From assembly GCA_938028645.1 (NCBI GenBank), contig CALIMD010000045.1:1-5704 (forward strand): DNA of 5,704 bases, written 5' to 3'. Positions 1 through 5,704 of the stretch are shown piece by piece (position 1 is the stretch's first letter; each line of letters opens with the position of its first letter). The position numbers and the translations under genes are program-made. The DNA is from an uncultured Alphaproteobacteria bacterium (GTDB lineage Bacteria > Pseudomonadota > Alphaproteobacteria > Thalassobaculales > Thalassobaculaceae). Under the pieces are notes generated by a model. It had not been told where the DNA came from and ran no database searches. It worked only from the letters and a program-made list of their open reading frames with translations.

Positions 1-2
1 TA

Positions 3-1952
3 AACCCTAATCGAGAGACAATTCAGGGATTAAAATCCTACCCAAATATTTCATCCGTTCCTGAGGCCGTCGATAGCGTTGTTATATCAGTTCCTGAAAA
101 AATAGCGCTTGATGTCGTTAAAGAATGTGCGGCAGCCGGCGTGAAAAGCGTTGTGATGTTTACATCAGGATTTGCAGAGATTGGGGCTGCTGGAGTTCAT
201 GCGCAGTCGGAGTTGAAAACAATTTCGTTAAATAGTGGAATGAGAATAGTTGGGCCAAATTGCCTCGGTGTATTTAATCTTAATCAAGGTTGGTTTGGGA
301 CATTTGCAAATACATTAGCCAGTAAGAAGATCCCAACTGGACCAATTGGTATTGTTACACAAAGTGGCGCATACGGCGGTCATCTTTTCACTATCACGCA
401 AAATAGAGGGGTAGGAACCAACTATTGGGTTACCACTGGGAATGAGGTTGATGTAGACGTTGCCGAAGTTATTGAATTTTACGCAAAAGAGCCGGATATT
501 AAAGTTATCGTATCCTACGCAGAAGGAATTAAAGACGGCAATCGATTATGTAAGGCGTTAGATGCCGCACGCAAAGCCAAAAAACCTGTCATTTTCATGA
601 AGGTTGGTTCAACCGAAGCCGGTGCTCGGGCTGCTGCATCACACACAGCCTCGCTAGCGGGCGAGGACGCGATTTACGACGGAGTATTTAAACAATTCGG
701 TGTCTATCGAGCAGAAACAACAGAAGAAATGGCCGATATTGCCTACGTCTGTCAGTTTGGACGCTATCCTTCCGGTCCAAAGATTGGTCTCCAGACAATA
801 TCAGGTGGTATAGGTGTACAACTGGCAGATGCAGCCACAAAATACGGTTTCGACGTAACGCCCCTGCCAAAAAATACGCAAGATAAAATACTTAATTTAA
901 TCCCCTTCGCTGGGGTGAATAATCCTATTGATTTTACAGGCCAAGTTCTAAACGAGAGTAAACTACTAGAAGAAAGTATGCGTCATGTCATAGATGAGGC
1001 TGATTATGACAGTCAAATCTTGTATCTTGCTAGTTTACCAATATCCCAATTCACAAAAGATATTAGTTTAGAAATATTCACCTCACTGAGAAAGCGATAT
1101 CCAGATGAATTAATGATCCTTAGCCTCATTGGCCCTCCTGAGGCTCGCGCATCCTACGAGGCACTCGGCTATCCCTGTTTTGAAGATCACTCACTAGCGG
1201 TAAGAGCCATGGCTGCTTTGCGATATTTTGGTGAAGTATTTCAAAAAGAGGAAGTGGTTTCTCCCAATCTGATTGATAAAAAACCGGTGATTACTAGAGG
1301 ACAGAGAATATCCGAGTTTGAGGCGAAAAAGATATTTTATGCTGCTGGGATGCCAATCACCTCAGAAACGCTGGCACAAACATCAGATGAGGCTATTCGC
1401 TTTTGGAGAAAAATAAAAAAACCCGTAGTTCTTAAAATCAGTTCGCCCGATCTGCAGCATAAAACAGACATAGGGGGCGTAATACTGAATCTTGATAATG
1501 AATCAGAGATCGAAGAAGGCTTTAATAAGCTGCGCGACATAGGAAAGAAAAATGCAAATAAAAACAATATCGAGGGTATTATAGTTTCAGAAATGGTAAG
1601 TAACGGTATTGAAACAGTTCTCGGTATTGTAAACGATCCCGTGTTTGGCCCCACCGTAATGTTTGGACTTGGCGGTGTCTTCGTCGAAGTTTTGGAGGAT
1701 GTAAGTTTCCGTGTTGCCCCGTTTGACGAAAAGGAAGCATCTAGTATGATTGACGAGATTCGTGGTAGGGCCATCTTGAACGGTGTTCGGGGTGCCGATC
1801 CCGTCGATGTTAAGGCACTCGCGGGAACGCTTTCTCAATTATCTTTTTTTGCAGCAGAAAATGCAGAAAACCTCAGTTCCGTGGACTTAAATCCACTGAT
1901 TGTTCTTCCTAACGGTGCGAAAATTGCAGATGCTTTAATAATAACTAAATAA
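3..1952 (+). CDS. NDP-forming acyl-CoA synthetase (acetate--CoA ligase family, fused alpha/beta), 5'-truncated by the window edge
   Basis: This enzyme family interconverts an acyl-CoA plus NDP and phosphate with a free acid, CoA and NTP, through phosphohistidine relay steps in the cytoplasm. The frame is open from base 3 and gives 649 visible residues. The first ~60 (NPNRETIQGLKSYP..., then VVISVP and GFAE) are the second half of the CoA-binding Rossmann domain, so the GTG at 141 is internal and roughly 50-60 residues lie outside the window. Counting from base 3, a succinyl-CoA-ligase-like region follows, with QSG at 120-122, GNE at 146-148 and the phosphohistidine-loop motif SHTASLAG (His214, bases 642-644). 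The C-terminal ~220 residues form an ATP-grasp domain with HKTDIGGV (His486, bases 1458-1460; the second conserved His in this family), FGLGGVFVE and the metal-site-like DLNPL. The gene ends with tandem stops TAA-TGA (1950-1955). Its acyl substrate cannot be told. The next gene is 182 bases away, so shared transcription is uncertain. Confidence 0.93.
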   Translation, partial: NPNRETIQGLKSYPNISSVPEAVDSVVISVPEKIALDVVKECAAAGVKSVVMFTSGFAEIGAAGVHAQSELKTISLNSGMRIVGPNCLGVFNLNQGWFGTFANTLASKKIPTGPIGIVTQSGAYGGHLFTITQNRGVGTNYWVTTGNEVDVDVAEVIEFYAKEPDIKVIVSYAEGIKDGNRLCKALDAARKAKKPVIFMKVGSTEAGARAAASHTASLAGEDAIYDGVFKQFGVYRAETTEEMADIAYVCQFGRYPSGPKIGLQTISGGIGVQLADAATKYGFDVTPLPKNTQDKILNLIPFAGVNNPIDFTGQVLNESKLLEESMRHVIDEADYDSQILYLASLPISQFTKDISLEIFTSLRKRYPDELMILSLIGPPEARASYEALGYPCFEDHSLAVRAMAALRYFGEVFQKEEVVSPNLIDKKPVITRGQRISEFEAKKIFYAAGMPITSETLAQTSDEAIRFWRKIKKPVVLKISSPDLQHKTDIGGVILNLDNESEIEEGFNKLRDIGKKNANKNNIEGIIVSEMVSNGIETVLGIVNDPVFGPTVMFGLGGVFVEVLEDVSFRVAPFDEKEASSMIDEIRGRAILNGVRGADPVDVKALAGTLSQLSFFAAENAENLSSVDLNPLIVLPNGAKIADALIITK

Positions 1953-1997
1953 TGATCACTTTGAAAAACATAGCCCAAAGATTTATGTGTTTCAGAA

Positions 1998-2049
1998 AAC
2001 AATAGTATTAATGTATTTTCATTACCGATGACGTTCATTTACTATTGTT
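1998..2049. repeat. Perfect 10-bp inverted repeat enclosing two smaller hairpins
   Basis: The left arm AACAATAGTA (1998-2007) is the exact reverse complement of the right arm TACTATTGTT (2040-2049), with 32 bases between. Inside lie two shorter inverted repeats: TAATG/CATTA (2009-2013 and 2020-2024, 6-base loop) and ATGA/TCAT (2028-2031 and 2035-2038, 3-base loop). Together they could fold as a three-way branched RNA or a cruciform. The arms are AT-rich. The plus strand continues with GGGAAAA rather than a T run, so it is not a standard terminator for the upstream gene. On the minus strand a short TTTTC follows. The role could be regulator binding, mRNA processing or chance; the sequence shows the repeat but not the function. 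Confidence 0.5.
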
Positions 2050-2062
2050 GGGAAAATATATT
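2034..2062 (+). promoter_or_regulatory. Weak candidate sigma70-type promoter for the dioxygenase-dehydrogenase pair
   Basis: A -10-like TATATT (2057-2062, five of six consensus bases) sits 17 bases downstream of a poor -35-like TTCATT (2034-2039, three of six). The right arm of the inverted repeat occupies the spacer, where a bound repressor could block polymerase. The gap is AT-rich enough that such matches arise easily by chance. A promoter somewhere in 1953-2134 is plausible, but this exact placement is weak. Confidence 0.2.
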
Positions 2063-2121
2063 AACCTGCACACTACAGTTTAAATTTTGACTCAATGAAT
2101 AAGATGTCGTCTTGAAAATAT

Positions 2122-2129
2122 AAAGGAGG
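2122..2129 (+). promoter_or_regulatory. Strong Shine-Dalgarno site fixing a GTG start
   Basis: AAAGGAGG at 2122-2129 is an almost full anti-16S match, placed 5 bases before the GTG at 2135. There is no competing in-frame ATG nearby: the ATG at 2104 is out of frame and stops within four codons. The resulting N-terminus (KLTEEQIQQFDTEGYIFLP) matches the usual start of PhyH-family dioxygenases, so the GTG start is well supported. Confidence 0.85.
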
Positions 2130-2134
2130 CTCGC

Positions 2135-2938
2135 GTGAAATTAACAGAGGAACAAATCCAACAATTTGATACAGAAGGCTATATATTCCTACCCTCCTGT
2201 TTTTCAAAGGAAGAGATCGCTGTCCTCAATGAGGCTGCAACTGAAATTTACGCCTCTAACAGAAAAGAAGTCTGGAGAGAAAGTTCTGGGATTGCGCGAA
2301 CAGCGTTTGCCGCACATACGTACAACGAGGCTCATAGTCGGCTTGCCGCTCACCCAAGGCTCGTTAACCCGGTGAAACAAATCCTAAAAGGTAACGTTTA
2401 TATGCATCAATATAAAATTAATGCAAAAGCGGCTTTTGATGGAGACGTCTGGCAATGGCACCAGGATTTTGGGGTATGGCACAGAGATGACGGGATGCCG
2501 GAACCTCGAGCGATGAATATCGCTTTGTTTTTAGATGATGTAACCGCTGCTAACGGGCCATTGTTATTCCTACCGCGAAGCCATAAGCACGGTGTAATAG
2601 ATGCGGGCCATGATGTTGAAACAACAAGCTATCCGTTGTGGACACTAGATAGAGAAACAGTAACCAAATTATCGAATCAGGGTGGATGTATTGCACCAAC
2701 GGGACCTGCTGGTAGTGTAATAATGTTCTCGTCCCTTTTAGTGCATGCCAGTCCACCAAATATAAGTCCATTGCCGCGCACAATCGTTTATCTATCCCTT
2801 TGTCATGTTGATAATCATATTACACAATATAAACGTGAAGAATGGATAGCCCATCGCGACTTTAGTCCAATAAAACCTCTAACCGATAATTGCCTTACCG
2901 ATGCACATACGCATGACGCGAACGTAGCTGCAGAATAA
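2135..2938 (+). CDS. EctD-like phytanoyl-CoA dioxygenase family protein (Fe(II)/2-oxoglutarate-dependent hydroxylase)
   Basis: This is a cytoplasmic non-heme iron oxygenase of 267 residues that would hydroxylate a small molecule while converting 2-oxoglutarate to succinate and CO2. The iron triad is complete: His109 and Asp111 in WHQDF, and distal His204 in VHASPPN. Arg215 in PRTIVYL is the expected 2-oxoglutarate anchor. Residues 108-122 (WHQDFGVWHRDDGMP) closely follow the ectoine hydroxylase signature WHSDFETWHxEDGMP. HQYKIN (91-96) and the C-terminal EWIAHRDFSPI (236-246) are also EctD-like. By position, Gln92 and Trp115 match residues I recall contacting ectoine in EctD. It starts at the GTG behind a strong ribosome binding site; EctD is usually near 300 residues, and the ~35 missing ones are at the N-terminus. 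No ectABC genes are in the window and the dehydrogenase partner is not an ectoine gene, so I leave the substrate open: ectoine, proline-like or betaine-like compounds are all possible. Family membership is secure; calling it true EctD is not. Confidence 0.93.
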   Translation: MKLTEEQIQQFDTEGYIFLPSCFSKEEIAVLNEAATEIYASNRKEVWRESSGIARTAFAAHTYNEAHSRLAAHPRLVNPVKQILKGNVYMHQYKINAKAAFDGDVWQWHQDFGVWHRDDGMPEPRAMNIALFLDDVTAANGPLLFLPRSHKHGVIDAGHDVETTSYPLWTLDRETVTKLSNQGGCIAPTGPAGSVIMFSSLLVHASPPNISPLPRTIVYLSLCHVDNHITQYKREEWIAHRDFSPIKPLTDNCLTDAHTHDANVAAE

Positions 2939-2949
2939 AAAAATTCAGG

Positions 2950-4266
2950 ATGTACCTTTATTCGGAATTACAGGAAAGAGAAAAAAACGGGAAACGAATA
3001 AGGGTTTGTCTAATTGGGGCAGGAAAATTTGGCTCTATGTTTTTAAGCCAATCGGTGACAACCCCCGGATTACAGGTTACGCGAATAGCTGATCTTGACC
3101 CCAGTCGTGCTAAATTAACTTGTAAGGCTGTTGGATGGAGCGATGTCCAAATAGACTCTGTTCACTTCACCGACGACGCATTGAGGGCTATCCAACAGGA
3201 TGATTTCGATGTGATAGTAGAGGCGACGGGACACCCATCTGCGGGTGTAAAACATGCTAGAGAAGCTATTAAAAACGGCAAACATATCATAATGGTTAAC
3301 GTTGAAGCTGATGTATTGGCGGGCCCTTTGTTAGCAAAAGAGGCCGCTTCCGCTGGTGTTGTATATTCTATGGCTTACGGAGATCAACCCGCTTTAACAT
3401 GCGAATTAGTAGATTGGGCAAGATCGTGCGGCTTTCATGTAACCGCTGCTGGAAAAGGTACAAAGTATCTACCCCAATATCACCTATCGACGCCAGAAAC
3501 GGTTTGGAACCATTATGGGATCTCTGTTGAAGAAGCTGCCCAAGCTGGCATGAATAGTAAAATGTTCAATTCTTTTCTTGATGGCACAAAGTCAGCTCTC
3601 GAAATGGCGGCAATAGCCAACGCGTGCAATTTAGCCCCACCAAGTAATGGATTACAATTCCCCCCATGCGGCATGAATGACTTAGCTCATGTCCTTCGAC
3701 CGTTAAGTGCTGGGGGCCAACTGGAAATTAATGGACAGGTGGAGGTTGTATCATCAATTGAGCGCGATGGTCGTCCGGTCACTAATGACCTCAGATGGGG
3801 TGTTTATGTAGTTTTAGAAGCTCAGAATGATTATGCATCAAAATGCTTTAAAGAATACGGTATGAATACAGACTCCAGTGGCAGATATTCTGCGATGTTT
3901 AAGCCATTTCACTTGATCGGTTTAGAATTAAATATTTCGATATTTTCAGCAACACTCAGAGGAGTTCCAACTGGATCCACTAAAGATTTTTGTGGCGATG
4001 TCGTTGCGATAGCAAAACGGGATCTTAAAGTAGGAGAAATTCTGGATGGTGAAGGAGGCGCAACCGTATGGGGGAAATTACTGCCAGCAGACGTTTCAAC
4101 CACCAAACGATACTTGCCCATAGGTTTGGCTCAAGGCATTGCACTTAACAAATCAATAAAAGCTGGAAATGCCATCGGCTGGGACGATGTTAAATGTAAT
4201 GTAACAGACGATGCTATAGCATTTAGAAAATCGATGGAGTGTCTATTTGCGGCAAAGGACAAATAA
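2950..4266 (+). CDS. NAD(P)-dependent oxidoreductase with C-terminal SAF domain (homoserine-dehydrogenase-like, COG4091 type)
   Basis: This intact 438-residue cytoplasmic protein has a Rossmann nucleotide-binding domain with GAGKFG at 23-28. Asp48 near the end of the second strand (RIADLD) suggests NAD rather than NADP. VEATGHP (90-96) is typical of the homoserine dehydrogenase/aspartate dehydrogenase-like fold. The middle region holds highly patterned blocks of the family: AYGDQPA (142-148), AAGKGTKYLP (166-175), KMFNSFLDGTKSA (204-216), FPPCG (237-241) and RWGVYV (282-287). From about 351 to 417 lies a SAF domain (AKRDLKVGEILDGEGG...LPIGLAQG), the small fold also found in antifreeze proteins and FlgA, which explains why relatives are sometimes misnamed flagellar proteins. 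The reaction is not established for this type; homoserine is only the nearest named fold relative. The ATG at 2950 gives the usual family N-terminus. It has almost no Shine-Dalgarno (CAGGA runs into the ATG) and lies 11 bases after the dioxygenase stop, so coupled translation in one operon is likely. Confidence 0.9.
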   Translation: MYLYSELQEREKNGKRIRVCLIGAGKFGSMFLSQSVTTPGLQVTRIADLDPSRAKLTCKAVGWSDVQIDSVHFTDDALRAIQQDDFDVIVEATGHPSAGVKHAREAIKNGKHIIMVNVEADVLAGPLLAKEAASAGVVYSMAYGDQPALTCELVDWARSCGFHVTAAGKGTKYLPQYHLSTPETVWNHYGISVEEAAQAGMNSKMFNSFLDGTKSALEMAAIANACNLAPPSNGLQFPPCGMNDLAHVLRPLSAGGQLEINGQVEVVSSIERDGRPVTNDLRWGVYVVLEAQNDYASKCFKEYGMNTDSSGRYSAMFKPFHLIGLELNISIFSATLRGVPTGSTKDFCGDVVAIAKRDLKVGEILDGEGGATVWGKLLPADVSTTKRYLPIGLAQGIALNKSIKAGNAIGWDDVKCNVTDDAIAFRKSMECLFAAKDK

Positions 4267-4285
4267 TACTTCCTCGCTTAGTGTC

Positions 4286-5704
4286 TTATTTTTTTATTGT
4301 TACGCCTGGGGTAGTTAGAGCTTCGCTCACAGGCTTCAGCACCGTCAAATCCATTGTAGGTCTTACAAATAAATTAGGTGCCAGACGTTCATATGCACTA
4401 GCTGCCTCAAGCGCTTGATCCTCCCTATGTCTGCGAGCAATGATTTGCATACCTACGGGTCTACCGTCTTTTGTTAGACCACACGGCACAGAAATCATAG
4501 GAAGTCCAGTTACGCTAAACACATAAGTCGACAAAAAAACATCTTGAAAACGATCAACCGCAACACCGCCAACTTGTTTAGGCAAGGGTTCGTCCAATCT
4601 AAATGGCGGAGCGCCGACAACCGGAGCCACAATATAATCGAAGTTTTCCATAAATAGTCTGACTTTGTGCCAGTATTGTGTCCTTAACCGTTCAGAACGA
4701 ACAACATCTCGTACGGAAAGATCCAACGCCGCACTAACTTGATTAATCAATTGAGAGGTCATGAGATCTTTATGTCTATCGTATCGATCCGCATATCGCG
4801 CAACCATTCCAAAACCACGTGTCCCCATAATTATATCTTGAATATCGGAAGCATCAAAACAAGCCTCTTCAACATCACAGCCAAGTTGTTCAAACGCGTA
4901 CGCACCTTCTTTAACTAGTTTTTCTACCTCTTGGTCCAAGGGGATGACTCCGCCTATATTTCCAACATAAGCTACTCGCCGACCGTTCAACTTCTGTTGT
5001 CCTAATGCTGCTTTGTGAAAATCCATACCATCGCAAGGAATGCTAGATGGATCCCTATCATCGGGTCCTGACAAAACTTTCATTGCCAACCCCACGTCTG
5101 AAACGCATCTAACCATAGGCCCCTGTATGTGCTCAACAAGCGTGTCCCAACCGTAGTCAGTTGGGTAAAAAGGAATACGGCCAGGCGATGGACGCAAACC
5201 AGTCAGATTATTGAAGGAACAGGGGATACGGATTGAACCTCCCAAATCTGTACCGAGGGCCAAGGGTGCCATCGCAGCAGCTACAGCCGCTCCAGACCCC
5301 CCACTCGATCCACCAGCTGTGACATTTACATCCCACGGGTTTCGTGTTGTTCCAAAAATTTTGTTAGTGGTGTTTATATCGTGAGCAAACTCTGGAGTAT
5401 TCGTTTTCCCTAACAAAATGCCCCCTGCATTTTTAAGTCTCTCAACAGATATTGTATCTTCATTTGGAATATCATGCTCCAACAACAAAGAGCCAAAGGT
5501 TGTTCTAATGCCTTTTGTTTGAAGGATATCCTTTACCAAAAAAGGAACACCCTCCAAATCTCGAGTAGGGTCACCAGCTTTCCGCCGGGCATCGACTGTC
5601 TTTGCTTCATCAAGAGCATTTTCATTAAGTGTACAAACAGCATTAATGACAGGATTAACCGACTCTATTTGATTAATAAACGTCTGGACCACCTCTGTCG
5701 CCGT
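4286..5704 (-). CDS. Amidase-signature family hydrolase, N-terminus cut by the window edge
   Basis: The family hydrolyses carboxamides to acid plus ammonia or amine with a Ser-cisSer-Lys triad. All three residues are visible when the Val codon at 5692-5690 is numbered 1: Lys54 in LVKDI, the cis-Ser at 129 in AGGSSGGS, and nucleophile Ser153 in GTDLGGSIRIP. Their spacings (75 and 24 residues) equal those of fatty acid amide hydrolase (Lys142, Ser217, Ser241), supporting an active enzyme. The conserved tail TGLPMISVPCGLTKDGRPVGMQI (starting near residue 408) is present. The frame stays open to the last base and reads TATEVVQTFINQIESVNP, which matches the family's usual N-terminal helix. The GTG at 5692 is therefore probably internal and about 15-25 residues lie beyond the window. 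The substrate is unknown. It could be confused with GatA of the Glu-tRNA(Gln) amidotransferase, but no gatB or gatC is visible and the context is catabolic. It is convergent with the dehydrogenase, 19 bases apart, so it is not in that operon. Confidence 0.92.
   Translation of the reverse strand, partial: TATEVVQTFINQIESVNPVINAVCTLNENALDEAKTVDARRKAGDPTRDLEGVPFLVKDILQTKGIRTTFGSLLLEHDIPNEDTISVERLKNAGGILLGKTNTPEFAHDINTTNKIFGTTRNPWDVNVTAGGSSGGSGAAVAAAMAPLALGTDLGGSIRIPCSFNNLTGLRPSPGRIPFYPTDYGWDTLVEHIQGPMVRCVSDVGLAMKVLSGPDDRDPSSIPCDGMDFHKAALGQQKLNGRRVAYVGNIGGVIPLDQEVEKLVKEGAYAFEQLGCDVEEACFDASDIQDIIMGTRGFGMVARYADRYDRHKDLMTSQLINQVSAALDLSVRDVVRSERLRTQYWHKVRLFMENFDYIVAPVVGAPPFRLDEPLPKQVGGVAVDRFQDVFLSTYVFSVTGLPMISVPCGLTKDGRPVGMQIIARRHREDQALEAASAYERLAPNLFVRPTMDLTVLKPVSEALTTPGVTIKK

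Noticed and set aside
1337..1774. Minus-strand open frame of 145 codons inside the synthetase gene.
   Set aside because: It lies wholly within a well-conserved ATP-grasp coding region and its translation resembles no known family; it is a shadow frame, as are the other short frames overlapping the four genes.
1959..1992. Possible terminator after the synthetase: CTTTG/CAAAG (1959-1963, 1976-1980) and imperfect AAAAACATA/TATGTGTTT (1964-1972, 1984-1992).
   Set aside because: The stems are short, AT-rich, mutually exclusive and not followed by a T run.
2087..2124. TTGACT (2087-2092) with TATAAA (2119-2124) as a promoter closer to the dioxygenase.
   Set aside because: The spacing is 26 bases, and the -10-like element overlaps the Shine-Dalgarno site.
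2135..2938. Naming the dioxygenase gene ectD.
   Set aside because: The signature is close, but no ectoine biosynthesis genes are present, the protein is shorter than usual, and related PhyH proteins share these motifs.
4262..4298. T-rich stretch between the convergent genes with AATAA/TTATT (4262-4266, 4286-4290), a possible bidirectional terminator.
   Set aside because: The stem has only five A-T pairs plus mismatches, and it overlaps both stop codons; no stable hairpin precedes the T run.
4286..5704. Naming the amidase gatA.
   Set aside because: The catalytic triad is common to the whole amidase-signature family, and no gatB or gatC neighbour supports a tRNA amidotransferase role.

Overview
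This window looks like a moderately AT-rich (low-to-mid 40s % GC by eye, not computed) bacterial chromosome segment. It is densely packed, has good Shine-Dalgarno use before one gene, and carries only metabolic genes. The protein families (NDP-forming acyl-CoA synthetase, EctD-like PhyH dioxygenase, SAF-domain dehydrogenase, amidase-signature hydrolase) suggest a heterotrophic proteobacterium, possibly a marine alphaproteobacterium. That assignment is inference from gene content, since there is no rRNA or other phylogenetic marker. No mobile element, CRISPR array, tRNA or rRNA was seen.

Layout, left to right: (i) positions 3-1952, plus strand, the 3' part of a fused alpha/beta NDP-forming acyl-CoA synthetase whose 5' end lies before the window. 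(ii) positions 1953-2134, a 182-base AT-rich intergenic gap with a perfect 10-bp inverted repeat around two smaller hairpins, a weak promoter-like pair and a strong ribosome binding site. (iii) positions 2135-2938, plus, an Fe(II)/2-oxoglutarate dioxygenase that closely resembles ectoine hydroxylase but has no ectoine genes in view. (iv) positions 2950-4266, plus, only 11 bases further on, an NAD(P)-dependent dehydrogenase with a C-terminal SAF domain (homoserine-dehydrogenase-like, COG4091 type). (v) 19 bases later, convergent on the minus strand, positions 4286-5704, an amidase-signature hydrolase whose N-terminus runs off the right edge.

How they may work together: the dioxygenase and dehydrogenase almost certainly share a transcript. 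A reasonable but unproven reading is a small catabolic locus in which the dioxygenase hydroxylates a small zwitterionic or amino-acid-like compound, the dehydrogenase acts on a downstream product, the acyl-CoA synthetase handles the resulting acid or CoA thioester, and the amidase releases an amide nitrogen. No substrate can be read from the sequence. Both edge genes are intact where visible. The first GTG in each of their reading frames is not the true start.
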